Part shown: in pieces, positions 43,898-51,931 of the stretch
How positions within the stretch are numbered: the stretch's first letter is position 1
Layout of the letters: each line of letters opens with the position of its first letter
NCBI RefSeq assembly: GCF_002366715.1
Contig: NZ_DFBS01000008.1
Coordinates: forward strand, 124,001 to 188,000
Length of the DNA: 64,000 nt
Source of the DNA: Halomonas sp. UBA3074
GTDB lineage: Bacteria > Pseudomonadota > Gammaproteobacteria > Pseudomonadales > Halomonadaceae
Reading direction: 5' to 3'
Position numbers and translations under genes: made by a program
Notes under the pieces: model-generated
What the model saw: the letters and a program-made list of their open reading frames with translations, nothing else
The model's database searches: none
Told to the model about the DNA's origin: nothing

Positions 43898-44797
43898 ATG
43901 TTTACTTATGGTGCTAGCTCTTTCGACCAATCAAGCGGGTTCATGATGAAACACCCTTCCCCTCGACCACCTCGCTTGCAGGGAGCATCACTCCGTGCGG
44001 GCTATGACGCTCGCCGGGTGCTGGATGGCGTGGATATCACTATCGCCGAAGGCAATCTCACCGTGCTGTTGGGGCCCAACGGCAGTGGCAAGTCGACACT
44101 GCTAAAAACCCTTGCCCGTACCCTTACGCCAAGCGCCGGGCACGTTTATCTGGATGGCCAGGATATTCACCGCAGCAACACACGCGAGGTCGCCAAACGC
44201 CTGGGGTTGCTGCCCCAAGGGCCTGTCGCGCCGGAAGGGCTGAGCGTAAAACAGTTAGTAGGCATGGGCCGCTTTCCGCACCAGGGCTTGTGGCAGAAGA
44301 ACGCCCAGCAGGATGCCGAGGCCATTCGTGAAGCCATGGCGTTTACCAATGTGACGGAATTCGCCGACCGCAACGTCGATGCCCTTTCCGGCGGGCAACG
44401 CCAGCGCTGCTGGATCGCCATGGTGCTGGCGCAACAAACCGACTTAATCCTGCTCGACGAACCCACGACCTTTTTGGATCTCAAGGTGCAGGTTGATTTG
44501 CTAGCACTACTCTCACGCCTGGCCCACGAGCACGGTCGCACCCTGCTCTTAGTGCTCCACGATTTGAACCTGGCCGCCGCTTACGCTGACCATTTAGTGA
44601 TGATGCGCGATGGCCATATCGTCACCAGCGGCCCACCTAGCGACGTATTTACCGCAGCCAACCTCAAGCGCGTTTTTGACCTGGATGCCCACGTGATCCA
44701 CGACCCTGAAAACGGTAGCCCTATTTGTGTGCCACGGAAACTGCACCCAGCCGCCCCTGAGTCAGAAACGCTTATTCAGCAGCGCTGTGCGCTATAA
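43898..44797 (+). CDS. Iron-siderophore ABC transporter ATPase (FecE/FhuC-like)
   Basis: A 299-residue ATPase. Walker A LLGPNGSGKSTLLKTLA, Q-loop GLLPQGPVAPEGLSV, signature LSGGQRQRCWIAMVLAQ, Walker B LILLDEPTTFLDL, H-loop LLVLHDLNLAAAYAD. These match FecE/FhuC/FepC. An in-frame ATG at 43943 is a second possible start; neither has a strong RBS. It energises the two permeases at 39423-41488. Confidence 0.93.
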   Translation: MFTYGASSFDQSSGFMMKHPSPRPPRLQGASLRAGYDARRVLDGVDITIAEGNLTVLLGPNGSGKSTLLKTLARTLTPSAGHVYLDGQDIHRSNTREVAKRLGLLPQGPVAPEGLSVKQLVGMGRFPHQGLWQKNAQQDAEAIREAMAFTNVTEFADRNVDALSGGQRQRCWIAMVLAQQTDLILLDEPTTFLDLKVQVDLLALLSRLAHEHGRTLLLVLHDLNLAAAYADHLVMMRDGHIVTSGPPSDVFTAANLKRVFDLDAHVIHDPENGSPICVPRKLHPAAPESETLIQQRCAL

Positions 44798-44826
44798 GCA
44801 AATGTTTGTGATTTTACTGCATGCAT

Positions 44827-44856
44827 AAAAAAGCCCGGCGAGTCGCCGGGCCTTTT
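44827..44856. terminator. Bidirectional terminator between ATPase and second receptor
   Basis: GCCCGGCG and CGCCGGGC form a perfect stem with an AGT loop, flanked by AAAAAA on the left and CTTTT on the right, so it works in both directions for the two converging genes. Confidence 0.92.
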
Positions 44857-44870
44857 AGAGCAATAAAACC

Positions 44871-46994
44871 TTACCACTTATATTTCAAGCTGCCGACAAC
44901 GCTACGGGAAGCGCCGTAATAGCAGTAAAAGTCGCAGCCACTCACATACTCTTCGTCGGTGATGTTGTTGACGTTGACCTGCGCGGTCCAGCTGTCGTTG
45001 ATATCGTAGCTGGCCATAGCATCATATAACGTAGCGGAAGGCACATCGCGGCTGATAGCGCTGTCAGCGCTGGGCACGGTTTCACCCATATAGCGCACAC
45101 CGGCTCCAACTGAAAGTCCAGGTGCAGTACTGGCAAGGTCATAATCAACCCATGCTGATGCCATATGATAAGGCACAAACGGCGCACGCTCATCCTGTAC
45201 TGTATCGCTCACATCGTAGCTTGCATCGGTGTAGGTATAAGCAGCCGTCAGCTTTAGGTTATCCGTTAAGTAGCCCACCCCTTCAACTTCTACACCTTGT
45301 GAACGCCGCTCACCGACTTGCTCCTGCACCGGCGCGCCAGTGGAGATCAGTGTGTTGTCTTCTTCAATATCAAACGCGGCGACTGTTAGATAGCCATCAA
45401 AATTCTGCGGCGTAATTTTCAAACCCGCTTCTAGTTGCTGACCTTCAAGTGGTTTGTAGCTAGCGCCATCCGGCCCGAGACCCGCAACGGGCGTAAACGA
45501 CTCGCTGTAGCTTAGGTAGGGTGAGACGCCATTATCACCCAAGTACATCACACCTGCAGTCAGTGAAAGCTGTTCTTCATCGTAGCCTTCGCTGGAGCGA
45601 CCTGTGCTATCAGCAAAATCGTCGCTACTGTCAACGGTGTCATAGCGAGCGCCTGCCAGGAAAATCCACTTATCTGCTAAGCGCAGTTGATCCTGAACGT
45701 ATACACCAAACTGGCGGCTCTCAAGATCATGCTGGGTAGGATCCCCTGTATCAGGCGCCACGAAAGCGCTGTAGTCTGGATTGAAGAGATCAACCGTATC
45801 TACATTGGCAAAAAAGCTAGAACCATTGCCTAAGGTACGAAAGCTATCGCGGTTAACGTAATCCAAGTTCAGCTCTTGATAACCCGCTCCAAGCAGCAGA
45901 GTGTTTTCAGTATTCTCAGTGTAGGTACGCGCGATAAAACGGTTATCGATATTAAAGGCATCGTAGTTGCCATCTCGATCTATTACACCACGTGAAATAC
46001 TGCGTGGCGGAGTAACAAATGAGTTGGGATAGACACTTCTCAGATCCAGGTCGAGATGACTATAGCGCGCGTTCTGTTGAAATTCCCAAGTGTCGTTCAA
46101 GCGATGCTCTAGCTCATAGCCTAGCGAGTATTGTCGCTGATCAACATGATCGTAATCCGGCTGGCCTAAATTCGTATCACGATCAATCTTACCAAAAGGT
46201 GTATCGTTCAATGTACCAAACGCAGGAAAGAACCCAGTCGTAGGTACGCCTTCATCTCGTTGTACGCTGGCAAGGAACGTCACTGTTGTATCGTCAGACA
46301 AATCTACCGCCAAACTAGGCGCAAAGTAGTAGCGCTCTTTCTCGCTACCCTCTAATTCGCCCTCGCCATCGCGGTAAAGCCCCACCATGCGGTAGCGAAC
46401 GTCTTCGCGTTCTGCAACAGGGCCGGACACATCAATTGCTACCTGGCGATGATCCTGATTGCCAGCTTCAATCTCTAATGTGCCTTGCGGTTCGCTGGTC
46501 GGGCGCTTGCTGATCGCGTTGATCACACCGCCAGGAGGCGCCTCACCATAGAGAATCGAAGCAGGGCCCTTCAATAAATCAACGCGTTCAAAACCAAAAG
46601 GCTCGCTCATCCACCAGAAATAGCCCCCCGTACGAAAGAGCCGTAAACCGTCTTGGTAGGTAGCATTTTCAGCACTGAAGCCCCGCAGAAAAAACCAATC
46701 TGCATTATTGTCATCACCATATGGCTGAGACACTACACCAGAGCGGTATTGAAACGTTTCGTCATAGGTATTAACTGCACGCGTTTCCAAGTCTTCAGCA
46801 CTAACAGTCGAGATGGCTCGGGGCGTTTCTACTTCGGGGGTCGCTACTTTCAAGGCAGTAGCGGTCACGATAGTGGTGCCAGTATCGACTGTTTCTTGAG
46901 CATAGGCAGATGCACAAAGGAGCACCGCGGTAACGGGAATTAGCGCGGAAATCGAGCGCGCCAAGGGGCGACGAGCAAACGGCAGACGAGGCAT
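44871..46994 (-). CDS. TonB-dependent siderophore receptor (FhuA/FoxA group)
   Basis: A 707-residue receptor. Signal peptide (LIPVTAVLLCASAYA), then TonB-box region TIVTATALKV, plug (ETPRAISTVSAEDLETR, WFFLRGFSAENATYQDGLRL, ERVDLLKGPASILYGEAPPG, GGVINAISKRP) typical of the hydroxamate/FhuA-like siderophore receptors, and a barrel ending GSLKYKW. NITDEEYVSGCDFYCYYGA near the end carries two cysteines typical of this subgroup. A Fur-like site is upstream. With no siderophore-synthesis genes nearby it probably takes up xenosiderophores. Confidence 0.92.
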   Translation of the reverse strand: MPRLPFARRPLARSISALIPVTAVLLCASAYAQETVDTGTTIVTATALKVATPEVETPRAISTVSAEDLETRAVNTYDETFQYRSGVVSQPYGDDNNADWFFLRGFSAENATYQDGLRLFRTGGYFWWMSEPFGFERVDLLKGPASILYGEAPPGGVINAISKRPTSEPQGTLEIEAGNQDHRQVAIDVSGPVAEREDVRYRMVGLYRDGEGELEGSEKERYYFAPSLAVDLSDDTTVTFLASVQRDEGVPTTGFFPAFGTLNDTPFGKIDRDTNLGQPDYDHVDQRQYSLGYELEHRLNDTWEFQQNARYSHLDLDLRSVYPNSFVTPPRSISRGVIDRDGNYDAFNIDNRFIARTYTENTENTLLLGAGYQELNLDYVNRDSFRTLGNGSSFFANVDTVDLFNPDYSAFVAPDTGDPTQHDLESRQFGVYVQDQLRLADKWIFLAGARYDTVDSSDDFADSTGRSSEGYDEEQLSLTAGVMYLGDNGVSPYLSYSESFTPVAGLGPDGASYKPLEGQQLEAGLKITPQNFDGYLTVAAFDIEEDNTLISTGAPVQEQVGERRSQGVEVEGVGYLTDNLKLTAAYTYTDASYDVSDTVQDERAPFVPYHMASAWVDYDLASTAPGLSVGAGVRYMGETVPSADSAISRDVPSATLYDAMASYDINDSWTAQVNVNNITDEEYVSGCDFYCYYGASRSVVGSLKYKW

Positions 46995-47042
46995 GGCAGA
47001 GTCTCAGTTAGAATTAGAAGCAAGGGGCAGCAGATCAATAAG

Positions 47043-47061
47043 CATCATGATAATCGTTGTT
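47043..47061. promoter_or_regulatory. Fur-box-like site upstream of the second TonB receptor
   Basis: CATCATGATAATCGTTGTT matches 14 of 19 positions of the Fur consensus, with an unbroken run ATGATAATC in the middle. It lies about 50 bases before the receptor ATG. Confidence 0.65.
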
Positions 47062-47302
47062 ATTAGCATTCATGATAGCGTCAACGGTGGCTTCTTTTCA
47101 ATGGCTCTGTTCGAGGATTTTCAACGCTGCGTACCAGCAATGCTAAAGTACATATCCTGCCTAGATTGCCCAATGTTTTCACTCACCGAACAGCCAGACT
47201 AATCATCGGTTCGATGATTTACTGAAATTAGTCAGTTCAATACTCAAGCCAAACGCTTGGTTAATGGAAAAGAGGTAATACGAAGCGTTAAATCGATATG
47301 TA

Positions 47303-47337
47303 ATCTTCACTGCCAGAGTGCTTATGGCAGTGAAGAT
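47303..47337. repeat. 13-bp perfect inverted repeat
   Basis: ATCTTCACTGCCA, nine bases, TGGCAGTGAAGAT. No T-run follows on either strand, so it is not a typical terminator; it may be an RNA hairpin, a protein site or an element end. Confidence 0.6.
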
Positions 47338-47630
47338 ACTCGCAGAGAGGCACTGCGTTCCAAGTAACGTAAAACACATTTATCTTGGCTCTTTAACCCT
47401 GAATTCAACTAAATACCCATGATGGCAAGCTGGCCAGTAGCTTCAGGTCTATGGTGACGCTAGCTTGTGTCGAACGATGCATAACAACTGACTTTTCAAA
47501 TAAAACCTAATACAACAGTTTCATTCAATTAAAATAATTTACATTAACTAAAACTAAAAATTCTTATCTATCTTAACTATTAACAATTTAATGAACATAA
47601 ATGAAATCACCAGCCTCTTCTTAACCACCA

Positions 47631-47657
47631 CTTTAATTTAACACAGCTAAATTAAAG
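47631..47657 (-). terminator. AT-rich hairpin 64 bases past the helicase gene
   Basis: CTTTAATTTA, seven bases, TAAATTAAAG: a perfect 10-bp stem. It follows the helicase stop on the minus strand and could end that transcript, though the stem is AT-rich and no T-run follows. Confidence 0.35.
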
Positions 47658-47720
47658 CATGAATTATATACATTAATAACGACATCTCATAACTGAAGAA
47701 AACCACAAACTCAAACACTC

Positions 47721-50700
47721 CTAACTACCAATTACAATCATTTTATTATTTGTTGTCTCTTTAACATACAAATCAATAGAACCTAAAAGTGACAACACAT
47801 CATCACTTACTTTGACGATATTTAAACCAGGCTGTACTACATAAATTCTGTATTCTTTCCTGAGTCTCCCCCCATGTTGCCTTAATAACTCAAAATCATT
47901 GTAAGCCCCCTTTTCTAAACGAGATGATTTGTTTAGATTAATTCTTTCTCGTTCACGCTTCTTCAACTGATCAATCAGCTTATCGAATTCACCAACCCAT
48001 TTACAGCTTTTAACAACTTGCCCACAGACTTCATAAAAATCAGAAACCCGTGATCCTGGAGTAATGCCATGCGAGTACTTAAGATGATAAAACTCGATAG
48101 CTAATACATCCCCTTCATCTCTGAACGATACTATATCAGAAACTTCATTGGGCCCATCGTCATCAAAGACAATCCAACTTTCACGCTGGCTAACAATCCT
48201 TGAGAGCACGGCATATTGAATAGTATTGCTATCTTTAATTTCTCCTTGCGATTCTTTTTTAATATCAACATTCCAAGCCCAAGATAACAAGCAAGACTTA
48301 TTATAATGTGGAATAGTAAAACCTTCAGGTCGCACTATATGTAAATTTTCAAACAGCTTTGAACCATCTTCAAAAAAAATTGTTGGGGACTCATCCTCAG
48401 TAAAATAATCTATTAATTTTTTCTTACCATCTCGATTCTCAATAAATAAAGTATCACCCGAAACCTTATCAAGTGTATATCCGCCATTAAAAATACGGTA
48501 TCTATAGCTTTCAGAAAAACTACCAACTGAGATTTTAAAAACAATTTGTCCAGGAATAAAATTTAAAATTTCAAAAACAGCATTCTCAATATCATAAACC
48601 CTACCTACAACCTCTAAACTTACCGAAGATATGCCGAATTCAAATAAATAATCAGGCCAATCCAAACAAATAGGAACAATATTAGGAATTTTACTTACTT
48701 CTCTAGTCCTCATAACTTTGTCAAGTATCTGGTTTGGGTTGATATCATCATCATTAAGTTTTTTACCAATTCCCCGGCACCATTCAATCCATTCTAGAAC
48801 TGGTGCACTATTCATAGACCAAATTCTGCCTTTATATGAACATCCGATACTAACTTTGCTGCTATCCTCAAATCCCTTTCCAAACAAATTAGATTTGTAT
48901 GAATTACCTTGAGCCAAATCATTGATTGCTGTCTCAATATCAATGCCAGTATACATTACATATCTTAATGGCCCACGCCTGCCCTTATTCAGTCCAGCAT
49001 TTTGAAGTACAAGTCTTTCAACATTACCAAAACACTTAAAAACACGATCCCCTTTTAAAAGCTCTGATCCTTTGGATAAAAACTTTACTAATTTAGCTCT
49101 TAACCCTGTTTTTGATGAGTCATGAATAAATAGCAATTTTTTTTCATAATCAAAAAAAACAATTAATAAACGCCACTCATCCTGAGGCAAATTAGATAAC
49201 GGAGACCACTTTGCACTCAATGAAATTTTTGTAACAAGGATAAGAATATTAGAATCAATTACTTTCGTCGAAGAAACTAACTTCTCACCTCTTTCAAGTG
49301 GAACCAAGGAGATATCAACATTTAAGTTGGCGGAATCAACCTTGTAAACAATTGCGCTTAATACAGGCTTTAAATTTTCTAAGGGAACTTCAAGACCTTC
49401 TGTATGGGCATTTTTAATTAATTCTTGAAACTCAATTTCACGTCCGACACTAGTTTCACTAATTTTTTGAAGAGACTTATTCCAGTCAGGATCTTCTTCA
49501 TATAACTCTTTTAATGTGTCTTCAACTTTTTGATCACATATATTAGCTACAAAAGTCGGATTCCCTAAGTCAGGTCTATCCCGAACGAATCGACCAGCAA
49601 ACTGCAAAGTTATAGAAAGACTTTTATGGATATCATGTAGTGCACACACTTTTAATTCTGGCAAATCAAACCCTTCACCCAGCATATTAACACAAACAAC
49701 TATACGATATTGTTTGTTAACCACCCCTTTAAGTTTTTTACTTTTCTCTGATATACCACTATAAATAACAATAGGATTAAGATCAGAGAATTTCTCTTTA
49801 TATATCTTACCGATGTAATCTGCACGACTTTTCGTTGCACATCTTGCCATAAGTATATGATCAAAACCATTCTCAAGGTCTTCCCTCAACTGCTTTACTG
49901 CTTCCTCTGCAACTCGCTCATCACCAACCACGTCACTCACTTCGTATATAGATCTAAATTTAATAGGTCTGAAATATCCATTCTTCTGTGCCATAGAAAT
50001 AGGATAATTATAAATAATTTCTCCACCTACTTTTTCACGATCTTCTCTAAAGGGTGTAGCTGTGAACTGTACAATATCTTTACCATTGAAGGAGCTCTTT
50101 ATATATGCCCATGTTTTGGCTTTTACATGATGCGCTTCATCCACGAAAAGATGACTACAAGCATTAAAAATTTGATTTCTAATGGTTATATTAGTATTCA
50201 TTAGCGCATGAGGAGTTGATATTATAACATTAGCCGAAAGCAAAAAATCAAGCTCTTGAGTGTTTTTTATTTCACCCGAAATAAGCGCCGTCACAGGGTT
50301 AAGAACTTCATCGTATATAGCGTTTAACTCTCTCAACTTACCCAGAGAAACAAACTTATTAAAGGTTTGTTCGCGCAAACTATCTGTTGGAACTAAAACC
50401 AATACTTGCTCTATTTGAAAACCACATATAGATGCTATCATCGTCTCAGTTTTACCAGTGCCTGTTGGCATTACAACAGTCACATCTTTTTTAACATGCC
50501 CTGCCAAATGAGAAAGAATTGAGTACAATGCGGAAACTTGAGGGGGCCTTAAACTTAATTCTTTTGGAGGCGATATTGCAGAGCTAGGAATGACTTTTAA
50601 AGATCTCTCCCAAGAATTTCTAACTAACACTGAAATATCTTTGAAACTTTGATCTAAAAATTCTAAACCTTTAGGTAAATAACATAACCTTACCTTACCA

Positions 50701-50732
50701 TCTGTTTTTTCTATTAATTTAGAAGCCGGCAT
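47721..50732 (-). CDS. Large SF2 helicase with probable C-terminal PD-(D/E)XK-like nuclease
   Basis: About 1003 residues. The N-terminal half is a type III restriction-like/DEAH helicase: Walker A MPTGTGKT (88-95), DEAH in FVDEAHH (198-201), TATP (224-227), and motif VI QFAGRFVRDR (377-386). The middle 400 residues have no family I can name. Near the C-terminus (about 855-920) the run EVSDIVSF, then IEFYHLKYSHG, then SDFYEVCGQVV resembles nuclease cores with a D...(x)HxK pattern (candidates D866, H883, K885). The gene is very AT-rich with codon use unlike the rest of the window, so it is recently acquired. ATG 50732 has AGAGG five bases before it (in-frame ATG and GTG just upstream). It stands alone; single-protein antiviral defence is plausible but inferred. 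Confidence 0.75.
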   Translation of the reverse strand: MPASKLIEKTDGKVRLCYLPKGLEFLDQSFKDISVLVRNSWERSLKVIPSSAISPPKELSLRPPQVSALYSILSHLAGHVKKDVTVVMPTGTGKTETMIASICGFQIEQVLVLVPTDSLREQTFNKFVSLGKLRELNAIYDEVLNPVTALISGEIKNTQELDFLLSANVIISTPHALMNTNITIRNQIFNACSHLFVDEAHHVKAKTWAYIKSSFNGKDIVQFTATPFREDREKVGGEIIYNYPISMAQKNGYFRPIKFRSIYEVSDVVGDERVAEEAVKQLREDLENGFDHILMARCATKSRADYIGKIYKEKFSDLNPIVIYSGISEKSKKLKGVVNKQYRIVVCVNMLGEGFDLPELKVCALHDIHKSLSITLQFAGRFVRDRPDLGNPTFVANICDQKVEDTLKELYEEDPDWNKSLQKISETSVGREIEFQELIKNAHTEGLEVPLENLKPVLSAIVYKVDSANLNVDISLVPLERGEKLVSSTKVIDSNILILVTKISLSAKWSPLSNLPQDEWRLLIVFFDYEKKLLFIHDSSKTGLRAKLVKFLSKGSELLKGDRVFKCFGNVERLVLQNAGLNKGRRGPLRYVMYTGIDIETAINDLAQGNSYKSNLFGKGFEDSSKVSIGCSYKGRIWSMNSAPVLEWIEWCRGIGKKLNDDDINPNQILDKVMRTREVSKIPNIVPICLDWPDYLFEFGISSVSLEVVGRVYDIENAVFEILNFIPGQIVFKISVGSFSESYRYRIFNGGYTLDKVSGDTLFIENRDGKKKLIDYFTEDESPTIFFEDGSKLFENLHIVRPEGFTIPHYNKSCLLSWAWNVDIKKESQGEIKDSNTIQYAVLSRIVSQRESWIVFDDDGPNEVSDIVSFRDEGDVLAIEFYHLKYSHGITPGSRVSDFYEVCGQVVKSCKWVGEFDKLIDQLKKRERERINLNKSSRLEKGAYNDFELLRQHGGRLRKEYRIYVVQPGLNIVKVSDDVLSLLGSIDLYVKETTNNKMIVIGS

Positions 50733-50865
50733 CATCACCTCTATTTTATTATTAAAAGGCTATTAAATAAATTATGATGTGCCAATTTATTATAACCAAA
50801 TTATCTAACATACCTCCTAATAAAAATAAACATATTAGAGCAGAAAGAGCTATTATCATTTAGTA

Positions 50866-51420
50866 TTAGGAGAATAAAAAAACAAGTGACTTTAGCCATT
50901 TTTGTAGGCTTGGGTCAACCGCATACAGGTAAACACCATATTTAGCACGTGTCATCAATATGTAGTAAATGTTCCTAATAGCCTGATCGATCACACTGGC
51001 TGCATTTATTCCACCTAGGCTCTGACTTTTCATGTACTTCATCAGACTCGCATCAACGCATCCCTCAGCATTCACTTCGAGTTGACCATTCAGGAGCTTC
51101 AGGTCAGGGCCCTGCAACACTCCAACGTAACCATATTCGAAGCCCTGAACGGTATAAATGGCGCCGACTTCTTCATAAAAACCCTGTGCTTCGTTACGTT
51201 CCCGGTATTTTCCAAAAATAGTTCCAGCGAGCAGACCACGTGCCGACTGTAATATCGGCACCTCCATTAGGAATATTTCGCGTCACCCAGTCCCAACAGT
51301 ACCCGGCTACGATTCGTGTTGTTACATTCTGCTCCTCTACATGTCATCGAAGACCGTTTTCTAGCTCGGGTGGGGCATCAATGACACTGAACTGGCAGGA
51401 ATGCACAAGACAATTGTCTT
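50866..51420 (-). pseudogene. Decayed C-terminal remnant of a DUF2075 helicase
   Basis: The intact open stretch (50866-51267) encodes YTVQGFEYGYVGVLQGPD and IRNIYYILMTRAKYGVYLYAVD, the SF1-like C-terminal motifs of DUF2075 proteins. Upstream, in other frames, further pieces are readable: FSVIDAPPELENGLR, a stop, TTRIVAGYCWDWVTR, and then WSARWNYFWKIPG before a one-base frameshift near 51195. So there is at least one stop and one frameshift and the first about 400 residues are missing. It ends without an S24 domain, so it is not a simple copy of the intact gene at 51932. It is a relic of an earlier related gene. Confidence 0.8.
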
Positions 51421-51457
51421 AGTAATCCCTAAGAAAGAAACGATGCCTCTTCCGATA

Positions 51458-51823
51458 CTAGTCATCATCACTTTCATAGTCAGTGTATTTTTTCGCACTC
51501 CCTTTCACCCGGTCTACAGGGTACTTAGCAGCATTCTTCTCCATTTTCGCCCAGGATGCCAATTCGATATCTACACCCAGCTTGCCAGCCAGCCTAATCA
51601 GGTAGAGCTGAACATCAGCAATTTCGTCACGTACTGCAGCTAATTGATGCTCGTCCAGTTTCTTAGACTGCGCCTCGGTCAGCCACTGAAAACACTCCTG
51701 TAGCTCTGCCGCCTCCACCGTAAGCGCCATGGCAAGATTCTTGGGCGAGTGGAACTGGTTCCAGTCGCGCTCGGTGGCGAACTGATCCAGGGCGTCGTGG
51801 AGCTGCTTGAATGGATCTGACAT
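51458..51823 (-). CDS. MazG-like nucleotide pyrophosphohydrolase
   Basis: A 121-residue all-alpha NTP pyrophosphatase. The metal-binding pattern E37-x2-E40 (in VEAAELQE) with E67-x2-D70 (in DEIADV) is complete, and NLAMALTVEAAEL and FQWLTE fit the MazG-like/RS21-C6 group. Such enzymes hydrolyse (d)NTPs to monophosphates. RBS AGGTGA is eight bases before ATG. It lies 108 bases after the nuclease-helicase-S24 gene on the same strand and is probably co-transcribed. Pyrophosphohydrolases next to defence helicases may deplete nucleotides or clear modified ones, but here that is inference. Confidence 0.88.
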   Translation of the reverse strand: MSDPFKQLHDALDQFATERDWNQFHSPKNLAMALTVEAAELQECFQWLTEAQSKKLDEHQLAAVRDEIADVQLYLIRLAGKLGVDIELASWAKMEKNAAKYPVDRVKGSAKKYTDYESDDD

Positions 51824-51931
51824 GAGGGATTCACCTGGTTTTGCTGTATTGGATTGCTATGAGCATGCTTACTCTGCTGCTGGTTATCCAGCATACATCG
51901 GCAATAGGTGTTCATCAGATCGTCCACCTTT

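Larger units (their letters stand above)
46995..47720. other. 726-base spacer at the left edge of the AT-rich segment
   Basis: No convincing gene. It holds a Fur-like site near the receptor start and two strong inverted repeats (47303-47337 and 47631-47657). From about 47480 onward base composition becomes strongly AT-rich and stays so through the helicase gene, so this spacer appears to contain the left junction of an acquired segment. No tRNA or clear direct-repeat end is visible here. Confidence 0.6.

Noticed and set aside
51679..51927. Small frame overlapping the mazG start (82 codons)
   Set aside because: Overlaps the MazG gene out of frame, with low-complexity content and no RBS.
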